Below are positions 18,635 through 28,254 of a stretch of 54,698 nt of DNA, one piece after another. Position 1 is the first letter of the stretch; each line of letters opens with the position of its first letter. The notes under the pieces are model-generated. The model saw only the letters and a program-made list of their open reading frames with translations, did no database searches and had not been told where the DNA came from. A program made the translations under genes and the position numbers. The DNA comes from an uncultured Bacteroidota bacterium (lineage in GTDB: Bacteria; Bacteroidota; Bacteroidia; Flavobacteriales; Flavobacteriaceae), in the NCBI GenBank assembly GCA_902509675.1, contig CABWYN010000005.1, positions 1-54,698 on the forward strand, written 5' to 3'.

Positions 18635-19660
18635 TTAGGAACTTTTGTGGATTAGTTTGTGAATACGTAGCCTATTTATTTTTCCGTTAGTAATTGGGAA
18701 TTTGTCAAGTGAGAAAATTTCTTTAGGTTTTTCAAATTGTTTTAAATGAATGAAAAACTCCTCATGATTTTTTGGTATCTTTTTTTCAAAAACTAAAACA
18801 ACTTTTTGCCCTAATAACTTATCATTCATTGAAGAAATTACTAACCTATTTGAATAGAACTTCGTTAGTTTTTTTTCAATATCTTCTGGATTAATCTTAA
18901 CTCCACCGGAGTTGATTATAAAGTCTTTTCTCCCAATCCAGGTGAATTTTTCGGAAGAATGCATTGTGACAACGTCGTTTGTTGTAATTGTATCAATAGA
19001 TAAATGTGAAGCCTCAATTGCTAAACATCCTTCAATTTCAATAAAATTAACTCCTGGTAATGCTGAGAATTTGTTTTCATTTCTTGAAAGACATTTTACT
19101 GCTACATGGGTAATTGTTTCTGTCATTCCATAGGTTTCATAAACATTTGCTTTTAATTTTAAGACTTTTGCTTTTAACTCTTCATTTACATAATTACCAC
19201 CGACAATTACAGTTTTGATATTGTTTATATTGTGCAATGATTTTTCTAATTGCATTGGAGTAAGTGCTATAAAATCATAGTTTAACGAAATTTCTTTTAT
19301 TGGTTCAGATGAAATTGGAAAGAGCGATAAATCCCATCCATTGACCAACGACCTTACCAACATCATTTTCCCTGCTATATAGTCAATAGGAAGACAATTT
19401 ATAACCTTTGAGTTTGTGGTTAATTTGAAATAATTAGCTGTTAATTTAGCAGAGGAAATCATATCACTTTTTTTAAGTCTTATGAACTTTGGAGGGCCCG
19501 TTGACCCTGAAGTTTTAGCAACTATGTAATCTTTTTCATCAAACCACGAAATCAGAAAGTTTAAATATTCTTTATTTTGTTTTAAATGGGAAATCAGGGA
19601 ATCTCTAGAAAAAGAAATTCCATTAAGTTTAAAATTAGTATGTATTAAATCTGAATTCAA
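18635..19660 (-). CDS. menE: o-Succinylbenzoate-CoA ligase (MenE)
   Basis: ANL-superfamily adenylating enzyme that activates o-succinylbenzoate with CoA. P-loop motif TSGSTGPPK near residue 52, YGMTETITH, and the hinge GRKDFIINSGGVKINPEDIE are all seen; the catalytic C-terminal Lys lies in TNGKINR. At 341 residues it is the short Bacteroidota form. Its start overlaps the menC stop by 4 nt and it closes the men operon. Confidence 0.93.
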   Translation of the reverse strand: MNSDLIHTNFKLNGISFSRDSLISHLKQNKEYLNFLISWFDEKDYIVAKTSGSTGPPKFIRLKKSDMISSAKLTANYFKLTTNSKVINCLPIDYIAGKMMLVRSLVNGWDLSLFPISSEPIKEISLNYDFIALTPMQLEKSLHNINNIKTVIVGGNYVNEELKAKVLKLKANVYETYGMTETITHVAVKCLSRNENKFSALPGVNFIEIEGCLAIEASHLSIDTITTNDVVTMHSSEKFTWIGRKDFIINSGGVKINPEDIEKKLTKFYSNRLVISSMNDKLLGQKVVLVFEKKIPKNHEEFFIHLKQFEKPKEIFSLDKFPITNGKINRLRIHKLIHKSS

Positions 19661-20709
19661 GCTTGTCTAGTAAAAAAATTTAAATCCCATTTTTTATGCT
19701 CTTTTAAAAAAATTGCATCCTTTTCTATACATAATGGTGATTGAATGTTGTTTGAAAATAGCATCCCTGTACCCAATCCTTGTCTGAGCTCATTATTTTT
19801 TGTTGACACCCACTGTGCAATAGAATTTAGACCTACATTGCTTTCAAGGGCACTTGTTGCCCACCATTTGATATTTCTTTTTTCAGCAAAATGAATCCAC
19901 TCATTTGAATCCTTAAACCCCCCGAGTAAGCTTGGTTTTACTATTAAAAAATGAGGGTTAATAGTGTCTAATAATTTCTCTCTTTCTGAGCTTAGGTTAA
20001 CTCCGATAAGCTCTTCATCCAAAGCAATTGGTATTGGAGATAGTTCACAAAGCTTAGCCATTTCTTGCTGCTGATTTGGCATTATAGGTTGTTCAATTGA
20101 GTGAATAAAAAAATTACCCAACCTTTCAAGTTTCTCCAATGCATTATTTTTACAAAATGCGCCATTTGCATCTAGTCTTATCTCAAGATCATCAGGTGAG
20201 AATTTCTGTCTTAATTTTTTTATCAAACTCATCTCTGTTTCAAAGTCCAAGCCACCAATCTTTAATTTTAAACAATTGAATCCATTTTTTAATTTAATTC
20301 TAATTTGTTTTTCCATGAACTCAATATCTCCCATCCATATTAATCCGTTGATAAAAATTCCCTTTTGCTTATTAGTGAAGTCTGAATCAAATAAATGAAA
20401 GGGAGAATTATTTCTCTCAAGGCTCAAGAATGCGGTTTCGATTGAAAATTTAAGTGCTGGAAAAAGATCGTATTTATCTATATTTATTTGATTTCCCATT
20501 GAAAAGTCCTTGCATAATTGATTCAATTCTGATTCAATTTGATCCACATTATCTAAGCTTAAGCCGGGGATTATACTACATTCTCCAACCCCATAATTTT
20601 CATTTTTTTTTAAAACTAGAAACCAACTATCTTTTTTTGAAAGAACATCCCTCGATGTTTTTCCAGGCATTGTAAAATTTAAAGTATGTTTAAAAAAACG
20701 TGCTTTCAT
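19657..20709 (-). CDS. menC: o-Succinylbenzoate synthase (MenC)
   Basis: Enolase-superfamily dehydratase making OSB from SHCHC. The catalytic Lys pair is seen in CLKLKIGG and LIVKPSLLGGF, and metal ligands in EIRLDANGAF, SIEQPI and IALDEELI. The N-terminal capping domain ends around residue 90. The start lies 20 nt inside the menA 3' end and the stop overlaps menE. Confidence 0.93.
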   Translation of the reverse strand: MKARFFKHTLNFTMPGKTSRDVLSKKDSWFLVLKKNENYGVGECSIIPGLSLDNVDQIESELNQLCKDFSMGNQINIDKYDLFPALKFSIETAFLSLERNNSPFHLFDSDFTNKQKGIFINGLIWMGDIEFMEKQIRIKLKNGFNCLKLKIGGLDFETEMSLIKKLRQKFSPDDLEIRLDANGAFCKNNALEKLERLGNFFIHSIEQPIMPNQQQEMAKLCELSPIPIALDEELIGVNLSSEREKLLDTINPHFLIVKPSLLGGFKDSNEWIHFAEKRNIKWWATSALESNVGLNSIAQWVSTKNNELRQGLGTGMLFSNNIQSPLCIEKDAIFLKEHKKWDLNFFTRQA

Positions 20710-21733
20710 TTATAAGAAAAATAGCGATTAGAATTGAATATAAAAATACAGATAATGCAAGTTGTTTTAACAAAGGCCTAAATTCATCTGGTGTTTTTGC
20801 AAAATGAACCTTTAATAGATGAAATATGAAAGGGATTAAGGCTAGAATAATTAGAAAATGATTGTATGATATTTTAAAATTTGCCGTCACATTATCCCCT
20901 ATAGCTGTTGCATAATCATGAATTAAAAAATGGTTGCTCCAAAAAATGGTTAACAAAAAAGGCACTGTAATTAAAAAATTGTGATAATATTTTGAAAGCT
21001 TAAAACCAATTCGAGTTGGAATTGTTTTCTTCATCATCGTAGCATCATTTTCAATATCTCTGATATTATTGAGGTTTAATACTCCGACACATAAAAAACC
21101 TAATGAGATTGCCAGTGGTAACAAATTAAAATCAAAGTCTTGAGTATATAAAAATGTGGAGCCCATAACGCTTATTAATCCAAAAAAAATAAAGACAAAA
21201 ATATCCCCCAATCCTTTATATCCATATGGTGATTTCCCCATGGTATATTTAATAGCAGCTACTACTGAAAAAATGGAAAGAATTAAAAAAATTAGTAGTA
21301 AATAATAATTTGTTCCAAATGAATATTTGATTAAAAAATAAGAAAGCGAGACAGAGATAAATATATTAATCAGTATTGCTTTTTTTAATTCTGAGGGTGA
21401 GATTTCACCGGAAGCAATAGATCTCTTTGGACCAATTCTATTATCGTCAGTTCCTAAAATGCCATCGCCATAATCATTTGCAAAATTTGATAAAACCTGG
21501 TAAGAAATTGCTGTAAGTAGTGCTAAAACAAATATTATAATATCAAATTTTTGCAGAAAAAAAGAGTAAAAAGAGCCTATTAATATTCCAGAAATTGACA
21601 AGGGAATGGTTTCAAGCCTTGCAGCACTAATCCAGCTTTTTAGTTTCTTTTTTGAGTTGATTTGCAAATAAAATGATTTTATAAGTTTATGGGAATTTTG
21701 GATATTTTTTAAAATTCGGATCTCTTTTTTCAA
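20690..21733 (-). CDS. menA: 1,4-Dihydroxy-2-naphthoate polyprenyltransferase (MenA)
   Basis: UbiA-family membrane prenyltransferase with about eight to nine TM helices. The first Asp-rich motif is [17 protein letters not shown] and the second [17 protein letters not shown], the binding sites for Mg-diphosphate and DHNA. The ATG at 21733 would overlap menB by 47 nt; a TTG start about 22 codons in (before [11 protein letters not shown]) is a reasonable alternative, since the family signature starts at [14 protein letters not shown]. Confidence 0.92.
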   Translation of the reverse strand: MKKEIRILKNIQNSHKLIKSFYLQINSKKKLKSWISAARLETIPLSISGILIGSFYSFFLQKFDIIIFVLALLTAISYQVLSNFANDYGDGILGTDDNRIGPKRSIASGEISPSELKKAILINIFISVSLSYFLIKYSFGTNYYLLLIFLILSIFSVVAAIKYTMGKSPYGYKGLGDIFVFIFFGLISVMGSTFLYTQDFDFNLLPLAISLGFLCVGVLNLNNIRDIENDATMMKKTIPTRIGFKLSKYYHNFLITVPFLLTIFWSNHFLIHDYATAIGDNVTANFKISYNHFLIILALIPFIFHLLKVHFAKTPDEFRPLLKQLALSVFLYSILIAIFLINESTFF

Positions 21734-22505
21734 GAAATGCTTCTTTTCCTTCCTGAGCCTCTTCGGTTAAATAGTATAATAACGTAGCATCACCTGCCAA
21801 CTGCATAAGCCCATGTTGGCCATCTAGTTCTGCATTAAGGCTTCTCTTAATCATCCTTAGTGCTAATGGACTTCTTTTCTGCATTATAGAACACCATTCT
21901 AAAACTGTTTCCTCTAATTTATCAAATGACACAACCTTATTGACCATACCCATGTCCATGGCTTGATGAGCAGAATATTGCTGACATAAAAACCATATTT
22001 CTCTAGCTTTTTTTTGACCTACATGCCTTGCTAAATAAGAAGAACCAAATCCACCGTCAAAACTTCCAACCTTTGGGCCAGTTTGACCAAAGATGGCATT
22101 TTCACTAGCTATTGTTAAATCACAAACCACATGTAAAACGTGTCCTCCACCGATTGCATAACCATTAACCATTGCTATAACTGGTTTTGGTAGTTCTCTG
22201 ATTTTTTTATGTAAATCTAGGACATTTAGCCTGGGAACACCATCATCACCAATATAGCCTCCTGTCCCTTTAACATTTTGATCACCTCCGCTACAAAAAG
22301 CCTTATCGCCTGTTCCTGTTATCACAACCACATCTATATCATTTCTTTCTCTGCAAATATCAAAAGCATCAAGCATTTCATTATTAGTTTCTGGCCTAAA
22401 AGCATTGTATACTTCTGGCCTATCTATAGTCACTTTTGCAACACCGTTGAAAAATTCAAATTTAATGTCTTCATACTTTTTTATGTCTTTCCAAGCTACA
22501 TTCAT
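21687..22505 (-). CDS. menB: 1,4-Dihydroxy-2-naphthoyl-CoA synthase (MenB)
   Basis: Crotonase-fold enzyme closing the naphthoate ring from OSB-CoA. Diagnostic MenB features are [44 protein letters not shown] and [30 protein letters not shown] (given here in two parts: [13 protein letters not shown] then [12 protein letters not shown]). Length 272 is normal. Between menD and menA in the operon. Confidence 0.96.
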   Translation of the reverse strand: MNVAWKDIKKYEDIKFEFFNGVAKVTIDRPEVYNAFRPETNNEMLDAFDICRERNDIDVVVITGTGDKAFCSGGDQNVKGTGGYIGDDGVPRLNVLDLHKKIRELPKPVIAMVNGYAIGGGHVLHVVCDLTIASENAIFGQTGPKVGSFDGGFGSSYLARHVGQKKAREIWFLCQQYSAHQAMDMGMVNKVVSFDKLEETVLEWCSIMQKRSPLALRMIKRSLNAELDGQHGLMQLAGDATLLYYLTEEAQEGKEAFLEKRDPNFKKYPKFP

Positions 22506-22522
22506 ATTAATTATCTGTTATG

Positions 22523-24301
22523 TTATGATTTAGACAAATATCTAAAATAATCTTTTAAAATTTTTGCACTTTTTGTGCCAGAAGTACTTATTTCCAAAAT
22601 CTTTGGTTTTTTTGAATTTCTAAAAAATGTTCTCATTGCAATATTAAGCCCAAATTTTGTGGATACCCTGTGGTAATTACAATTAAACATTTTTGCAATA
22701 TATCTGGCTGATAAATTATGTTGGGTGTCGATAAATTCAGAAAAAATTTGATTCTCCTCATGGCCAGGTAATATCTTGAAAATTCCTCCACCTCCGTTGT
22801 TAATTATTATGACTCTTAAATCTGCTTTTACATATTTATTCCAAAGTGCATTCATATCATAAAAAAAACTTAAATCTCCGGTTACAAGCAACACAGGAGA
22901 TTCGTTATTTAATGAATTTCCAATTGCTGTGGAAATACTTCCATCTATCCCGCTAGTTCCCCTGTTAGCATACATGTTATTTGCATTCCTTAAATTAAAC
23001 AACTGAAAATACCTGATAGGTGTACTATTTCCTACTTGAATATCATATTTTTTTGGAATCCACTCCGACAAGACTTCGAATACCTTTAAGTCTGAGAAAT
23101 TTACAACTTTAACAAATCTTTCATGTAGGTTTTTTTTAAGAATATTTTGTTCTTGCCATAGTCCTGAATAATTGAATTTTTTTGAATTATTATCTAAGTT
23201 CTCAAAGAGACAATTTGGATCTATTTTCACATGCTTTACTCCACAATAAAAAGAATCCTTTGAAGAATTTTGGCCGATATGAAAATGTTTTTTGGCTTTG
23301 TAGTTTCTCAAGAACTGTTTTATTTTTTTGGAGATTATCATTCCACCCAATGTAATGATTACATCAGGGGATAAATCTTCAAAAATTTCTGATGCATTTA
23401 TCTGAAGTTCTATTGGGCCAATCAATCGATCTATATTTGATATAAAATATTTATTATTAATATTGGAAGTATGTTCTTTTAAAACTACGATGGAATTAAT
23501 GGAATTAATGGAGTCAATTGATTTTTCCGATAATAAGTTTTTTTCTGCAACTCCAATTAAAATCAATATTTTCTTTTCTTTTGCTAATTCATCATTAAGA
23601 TCTTTAATTATATCTTCTGGAGGTACACTGTTAAATAATTTCTTTCTAATATTAATTTTTATTGTTGGAGTTTCTGTAAAGTCATACAGGGGTTCCTCCA
23701 TGGGAATATTTAAATGTATTGGTTTTCTATTATTAATGCATGAATTAAAAGCTTCTTCGATAATTAATTCATTTTCTTTTTGGATTAATTTTTGTTTTTC
23801 CAAAATTGATAAAGTAGTTGCATCAGAATCAATGATTTCTTGTCGATTACTTTTTATTATTTCCTCTGTCGAATGGATACAATCTTGAAATAAACTTTTG
23901 GAATAGAGAATATTTTTATCAAGAACATTGTTCTGATTAATGGCTTGACCATCACCAATATTTATTTTATAGCTTGGTCTATCAGCAGATAATATAATCA
24001 ATGGAATTTCACTGTAAAAAGCTTCAGCTATTGCTGGGTAATAATTCAAAATAGCTGATCCTGAAGTACAAACTAAAATTGTTGGGACATTTGATTTTTG
24101 TGATAATCCCAAAGCAAAAAAAGCAGCAGATCTTTCATCAACAACACTGTAACATTTAAAACTTTTATTAGAAGCAAATCCAATAACTAAAGGTACATTT
24201 CTAGAGCCTGGAGAGATTACAATATTAAAAAACTCAAAATTTAAACAAGATAAAATAAGTGATTGAGCAACAGGAATTACGGAGTACTTCATTTGATACA
24301 A
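22523..24301 (-). CDS. menD: SEPHCHC synthase (MenD)
   Basis: ThDP-dependent enzyme joining 2-oxoglutarate to isochorismate. N-terminal FFNIVISPGSRNVPL and VDERSAAFFALGLSQKS, ThDP-binding VTGDLSFFYDMNALWN, and INNGGGGIFKILPG are all MenD-specific. Start is either 24301 (MYQMKYSV) or the ATG three codons on; both sit close to the menF stop. Length 592 is slightly long but within range. Confidence 0.95.
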   Translation of the reverse strand: MYQMKYSVIPVAQSLILSCLNFEFFNIVISPGSRNVPLVIGFASNKSFKCYSVVDERSAAFFALGLSQKSNVPTILVCTSGSAILNYYPAIAEAFYSEIPLIILSADRPSYKINIGDGQAINQNNVLDKNILYSKSLFQDCIHSTEEIIKSNRQEIIDSDATTLSILEKQKLIQKENELIIEEAFNSCINNRKPIHLNIPMEEPLYDFTETPTIKINIRKKLFNSVPPEDIIKDLNDELAKEKKILILIGVAEKNLLSEKSIDSINSINSIVVLKEHTSNINNKYFISNIDRLIGPIELQINASEIFEDLSPDVIITLGGMIISKKIKQFLRNYKAKKHFHIGQNSSKDSFYCGVKHVKIDPNCLFENLDNNSKKFNYSGLWQEQNILKKNLHERFVKVVNFSDLKVFEVLSEWIPKKYDIQVGNSTPIRYFQLFNLRNANNMYANRGTSGIDGSISTAIGNSLNNESPVLLVTGDLSFFYDMNALWNKYVKADLRVIIINNGGGGIFKILPGHEENQIFSEFIDTQHNLSARYIAKMFNCNYHRVSTKFGLNIAMRTFFRNSKKPKILEISTSGTKSAKILKDYFRYLSKS

Positions 24302-24319
24302 ATTTACTAAATATATGAC

Positions 24320-25363
24320 TTAAATTTCGTGAAATACATTAAGCATTATTTGTGATTTATTAATGATTTCACCCCATTCGTCTTCGGGGTTACTTTCCTG
24401 TGTAATACCACCGCCAACATAAATAGTTAATTGATCATCTGAAATTTGCGCACATCTTATATTGACATAAATATCACATTCATAATCATCAATGAAGCCG
24501 ATATACCCTGTGTAAAAAGATCTGTCGTAATTTTCAGAGTTATTAATATATTTTAGGGCTAAATCTTTAGGTGTGCCAGCAACTGCAGGGGTTGGATGAA
24601 TTTTATCAATCAGTGTTTTTGAGCGATGAGTAGTATTAGCTTTTAACATTGTTTTTAAATGAAATAAACTTCCTGCTTTTACAGTTTGTAATATGCCCGC
24701 TTCTATATCGCTACAAGTGCCTTTTAAATCTTTAATTATCTGCTCTTCTACTATTTTTTGTTCTCTAAATTCTTTGTCACCCCAAGACTCATTAATGTCT
24801 TTTTTTGTAGCTGCTAGGGCGCATGTAGATAAGACTCCATTGTTTAAAGAAATTAATTTTTCAGGGGATGCTCCCATCCAAATTCCGGTTAAAGGGTCGT
24901 GAAAAAAATAACAAAAAGCATCATTGTTTAATTGAATTAACTTCTTAAAATATTCAATATTTTTTTCAGAATCAACTGTGATAGAAAATGTTGACGAGCA
25001 AACCACTTTTTCTAATTCTGTAGACTTGATGTGATTTAATGCGTTTTTAACAGATTTAATATATGGTGCTTTTTTTGGAGAAAAATCATCAATTTTAATT
25101 TTTGAATTGATTTCAACGTTTCTGTCTAATTTAAATTCAGTTTCTGTAATCTTGCTGGGTGTTAGAATAAGTCCGTTTAATTGAGAATCGAAAGGCATAA
25201 GAATAAACCCTTTTTGTTGATTAATTAAATCCAATGGTAAATATGAAATTTTTCCCTGGAAACAGACTATTTTATTATGGCTAGGCTTTTTAAATACGAT
25301 AAATGGATCTTTGTTTTTTATTAGAAAACTTAATTCGCTAAAAAAATTGAATTCAGAAATCAT
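24320..25363 (-). CDS. menF: Isochorismate synthase (MenF)
   Basis: Chorismate-binding domain of the isochorismate/anthranilate synthase family. Family motifs are WMGASPEKLISL, the IHPTPAVAGTPKDLA signature and YDRSFYTGYIGFIDDYECDIYVNIRCA (seen as YDRSFYTGYIGFID then YVNIRCA). First committed step from chorismate. Its start overlaps the menG stop by 4 nt. The context with menD makes MenF more likely than a siderophore EntC. Confidence 0.93.
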   Translation of the reverse strand: MISEFNFFSELSFLIKNKDPFIVFKKPSHNKIVCFQGKISYLPLDLINQQKGFILMPFDSQLNGLILTPSKITETEFKLDRNVEINSKIKIDDFSPKKAPYIKSVKNALNHIKSTELEKVVCSSTFSITVDSEKNIEYFKKLIQLNNDAFCYFFHDPLTGIWMGASPEKLISLNNGVLSTCALAATKKDINESWGDKEFREQKIVEEQIIKDLKGTCSDIEAGILQTVKAGSLFHLKTMLKANTTHRSKTLIDKIHPTPAVAGTPKDLALKYINNSENYDRSFYTGYIGFIDDYECDIYVNIRCAQISDDQLTIYVGGGITQESNPEDEWGEIINKSQIMLNVFHEI

Positions 25364-26079
25364 TTTGTTGCAATGTAAATTGTTGAAGAACCAAAAAACT
25401 TAGGGTTGATTTCAACTTTATTAAAACCTACCGACTTTAGTATTTTTCCAAATGCCTCTCCACAGGGAAAAGCTTCAGCAGAATCCAATAAATAATTATA
25501 TGCAGATCTATCTTTTGAAAAAATTGACGCCATAATAGGAATATAAGTTCTGGTAAAAATTGAATATAAAAATTTAATAATTCTATTTTCTGGAACCGAT
25601 GTCTCTAAAATAATTAAGCTGCCTTCTGGTTTTAAAATCCTCAAGCTTTCCGTCAATCCTTTTTTCAAATCTTGAAAGTTTCTTACACCAAATCCAATAG
25701 TGATAAGGTCAAAATAATCATTTTCATACTTTAAATTTTCGGCATCGCCCGTTTCTAAACTTACGGATTCACTTAGTTTCATCTTTGTTATTTTTTCTCT
25801 ACCAACATTAAGCATTTTTTCAGAGATGTCTACTCCGGTAACTGTACAATCTGGAATACTTCCCAAATTAATTGCAATATCTGCAGTTCCAGTTGCAATA
25901 TCTAGTGCATTTTTAGGCTTAAGCTTTTTGGCAATATTCAAAATATTTTTCTTCCATCTCTTGTGATTATTAAATGTCATAATCCCGTTGAGCAAGTCAT
26001 ATTCAAAGGATATCGAGTCGAACATTCTTTCAACTTGATTTTTTTTTGAACTTTCGGATTTTTGATTGGGTTTCAACAT
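25360..26079 (-). CDS. menG: Demethylmenaquinone C-methyltransferase (MenG/UbiE)
   Basis: SAM-dependent methyltransferase of the UbiE family, last step of menaquinone synthesis. Signatures are MFDSISFEYDLLNGIMTF, the SAM motif ALDIATGTADIA, and LITIGFGVRNFQDLKKGLTE. First gene of the operon; a TAAATTTG box lies 17 bp before the start, so the whole operon probably has one short-leader promoter here. Confidence 0.95.
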   Translation of the reverse strand: MLKPNQKSESSKKNQVERMFDSISFEYDLLNGIMTFNNHKRWKKNILNIAKKLKPKNALDIATGTADIAINLGSIPDCTVTGVDISEKMLNVGREKITKMKLSESVSLETGDAENLKYENDYFDLITIGFGVRNFQDLKKGLTESLRILKPEGSLIILETSVPENRIIKFLYSIFTRTYIPIMASIFSKDRSAYNYLLDSAEAFPCGEAFGKILKSVGFNKVEINPKFFGSSTIYIATK

Positions 26080-26095
26080 GAATATTTTGGATCAG

Positions 26096-26103
26096 CAAAT
26101 TTA
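26096..26103 (-). promoter_or_regulatory. Bacteroidota -7 box (TAAATTTG) of the men operon
   Basis: Matches the TAnnTTTG consensus of the Bacteroidota primary sigma factor on the minus strand, 17 bp upstream of menG. The -33 element is weak (TTAG at roughly the right spacing). Confidence 0.5.
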
Positions 26104-26208
26104 AGAATTAATGTAGACTAACATTAATATTTATTTAACAAAATTATTTAGACAGAATCTAAACTTATACATATTTTTATTAAACAAAATTTGAACCAAA
26201 GTAGAATT

Positions 26209-26859
26209 ATGAGATATTTCTTTCTAGTATTATGTTTATTCTTTTTTAATGTTTCTTTAAGTCAAGATGTACAGCCAGTTGAAGTAATAAAATCAGATAA
26301 ACAAGTCACAGAACTATTTGATGAAATTGGAAATAAAGAATTAAAATTAGATGTTCTTGATTTTTTATCGCAACCTGCATTGAACGTAAGTTTTGAAAAA
26401 ATAAATGATCCTTATTCTTCTTTTGGAGCAGGTGTGTTTGTAAACTTTAATGACAATAATTCATCTAATTCTTGGTCGGAAAAATTTTCATTAAACCCTT
26501 TTTACAGATTTTATTTTTTTAATAAAACCGACTTTGGAGGGGAAGGTTACTTTGCTGAACTGTTCATTAAATTTGCAAATATAGAATACGATAGAGAAAC
26601 ATACTATTATGATCCAATGCCTAATGAGCCCTATATAAATTCTGAAGAAATAAAAGTATGGGATATTGCCCCTGGCTTTGGAGTAGGGAGAAAATGGGTT
26701 AACAAAAAAGGGTGGACTTTTGAATATATGGTTGGGGTAGGAAGATTCTTATTTGCTAAAAACGGAAATGATGATTGTACAAACTGTGGCTATAGCGTGT
26801 ATGACAATAGGCCTGAAGCTACTTTCAAAGGGGGTATTTCAATCGGTAAAAGATTTTAA
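26209..26859 (+). CDS. Exported beta-rich protein, DUF3575-like outer-membrane candidate
   Basis: The ATG at 26209 begins a signal peptide (MRYFFLVLCLFFFNVSLSQ); a TTG six codons upstream is less likely. The rest has alternating aromatic strands (FSLNPFYRFYFF, GYFAELFIKFANIEY, WDIAPGFGVGRKWV, FEYMVGVGRFLF) and ends in RF, all typical of a small outer-membrane beta-barrel. It resembles DUF3575 proteins. Divergent from the men operon. Role unknown. Confidence 0.75.
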   Translation: MRYFFLVLCLFFFNVSLSQDVQPVEVIKSDKQVTELFDEIGNKELKLDVLDFLSQPALNVSFEKINDPYSSFGAGVFVNFNDNNSSNSWSEKFSLNPFYRFYFFNKTDFGGEGYFAELFIKFANIEYDRETYYYDPMPNEPYINSEEIKVWDIAPGFGVGRKWVNKKGWTFEYMVGVGRFLFAKNGNDDCTNCGYSVYDNRPEATFKGGISIGKRF

Positions 26860-26878
26860 TTTGCAGCTTTTTCAGTTA

Positions 26879-27271
26879 TCACTGACAATTAGAACTTAAC
26901 CTCCATAATTTACCGCCATTTTCATTAAGCATTACGCCCCCATTACATTCAAATGTAACAATCACTTGTATTCCGTCAATAATTACAGAATATCCATCGT
27001 ATTCATAGGACTCTGTTCCTGGAATTCTGTCCGTAGCATCTAATGCATTAAAGTCGTCATCAGTACACTGACCTGGCCAACAATCTGCATAAGATGTATA
27101 TCTTAGACCATCATCATATTCATACATTGTGTTTGCTTGTGTTCTATCATCAGGATCAGGAGACCATAACCATTTACCTTCAATTGAATAATAAGGTGCC
27201 GGCAAATTAGTATCCTCTTCGCAGGATACCAGAGCAAAAAAGGCAAATAATATTATGTACAAGTTTCTCAT
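26879..27271 (-). CDS. Small lipoprotein of unknown function
   Basis: Start set at 27271 (MRNLYIILFAFFALVSC) because it yields a proper lipobox; the longer frame would run through the upstream palindrome. The mature protein of about 110 residues has a lipocalin-like opening IEGKWLWSPDPDD and four Cys (ADCWPGQCTDD; FECNGG; SSNCQ) that may form disulfides. Convergent with the DUF3575-like gene. A perfect 16-bp palindrome lies 32 bp upstream of the start. Confidence 0.78.
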   Translation of the reverse strand: MRNLYIILFAFFALVSCEEDTNLPAPYYSIEGKWLWSPDPDDRTQANTMYEYDDGLRYTSYADCWPGQCTDDDFNALDATDRIPGTESYEYDGYSVIIDGIQVIVTFECNGGVMLNENGGKLWRLSSNCQ

Positions 27272-27302
27272 CGGTAATTTTTTCTTAAAAATAAGAAAAT
27301 AA

Positions 27303-27318
27303 ACTATGCGCGCATAGT
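27303..27318. promoter_or_regulatory. Palindrome ACTATGCGCGCATAGT (candidate operator, copy 2)
   Basis: Perfect 16-bp inverted repeat 32 bp upstream of the 27271 start codon; core identical to copy 1 at 18596. Confidence 0.6.
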
Positions 27319-27399
27319 AAATGAACAAAAAACTAAATTAATAGTTTTTTAGGATTTTAATCAGGAAATATTAATTTGATTAATTGCTATAGAGAATAT

Positions 27400-27591
27400 C
27401 TACGCAAGAGATACTTTTGTAGCAGCTTTTCCTTTTCTACCTTCTCCTTCTTCATACTCTACTTGATCACCTTCCTTGATTGTAAGGTTTCCTAATGCTG
27501 AATAATGAACGAAAAGGTCTTCTCCTGTTTCGTCGTTTGTAATGAACCCATAACCTTTGGATTCGTTAAAAAATTTTACTGTTCCTTTCAT
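27400..27591 (-). CDS. Cold-shock protein, CspA family
   Basis: A 63-residue single cold-shock domain with RNP1 KGYGFIT and RNP2 DLFVHYSAL. RNA chaperone or antiterminator, cytoplasmic. Normal length. A TACATTTG promoter box is present upstream with a short leader. The only recognisable nucleic-acid-binding regulator in the window. Confidence 0.97.
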   Translation of the reverse strand: MKGTVKFFNESKGYGFITNDETGEDLFVHYSALGNLTIKEGDQVEYEEGEGRKGKAATKVSLA

Positions 27592-27610
27592 TGTAAATTA
27601 TAAATTTCAG

Positions 27611-27618
27611 CAAATGTA
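27611..27618 (-). promoter_or_regulatory. Bacteroidota -7 box (TACATTTG) of the cold-shock gene
   Basis: Exact TAnnTTTG match on the minus strand, 20 bp upstream of the start codon. Confidence 0.55.
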
Positions 27619-27659
27619 ACTATATTCTTAAAGAAAAGGAGTTTTTAATGCATAAATTT

Positions 27660-27977
27660 TTACTTTTTATAATTATCGTAAAAATATAGAGGCATTGCTA
27701 GAGAAAATCCAACAAAAAATAAAGAAACTACATATTTTATGAAGCTATTTAATTCAATTTTTTTAGTCGAGAATTGATAAATTAAAAAAACTAAAAAAGA
27801 ACTAGCGGCAACGCTAATATCCATGGTAATCATTGATATGGCGTGATTTGAATATATTTCTGACCAAAAACCTTCCATAGACCAATTGTTTCCTTCAAGA
27901 AAATAATAAAGCTGATAATAGGGAAGAATAACCCCTAAAACGCACAAAATAAAAAATAATTTTTTCATAATCTTCAT
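27660..27977 (-). CDS. DUF2834-type membrane protein
   Basis: A 105-residue protein with three predicted TM helices. The N-terminal LGVILPYYQLYYFL and NHAISMITMDISVAASSFLVF segments match the small DUF2834 family. Start ambiguous between 27977 (MKIMKK) and 27968 (MKKLFF). Function unknown. Confidence 0.82.
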   Translation of the reverse strand: MKIMKKLFFILCVLGVILPYYQLYYFLEGNNWSMEGFWSEIYSNHAISMITMDISVAASSFLVFLIYQFSTKKIELNSFIKYVVSLFFVGFSLAMPLYFYDNYKK

Positions 27978-28050
27978 TTAATTTTAACCATGAATTTAAT
28001 AAATCATCCGAATCTTTATCATATCATTGTAGTATAAAAAATAAATAATT

Positions 28051-28233
28051 TTGTTAGAAGCTTATTTTGACTGTCCTTACTGTTGGCAAAGCCAATTAAA
28101 AATGGTAGACCCATCAATATATGACCAAAACTTTATCGAGGATTGTGAAGTATGTTGCAATCCAATAGATTTTAATATTAAAGTAAGCGATAATGAAATA
28201 ATTAGTTTTCTAGTTGAAGTAATTGATCAATAA
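28051..28233 (+). CDS. CPXCG-motif cysteine-rich protein
   Basis: TTG start, chosen because family members begin just before the first zinc knuckle (MLEAYFDCPYCWQ). The two Cys pairs, CPYC and CEVC-CNPI, look like a small zinc ribbon. 60 residues, cytoplasmic; this widespread small family has no assigned function. Followed 21 bp later by the reductase gene in the same direction. Confidence 0.88.
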   Translation: MLEAYFDCPYCWQSQLKMVDPSIYDQNFIEDCEVCCNPIDFNIKVSDNEIISFLVEVIDQ

Positions 28234-28254
28234 CAAAATTTATACTCGACAAAT

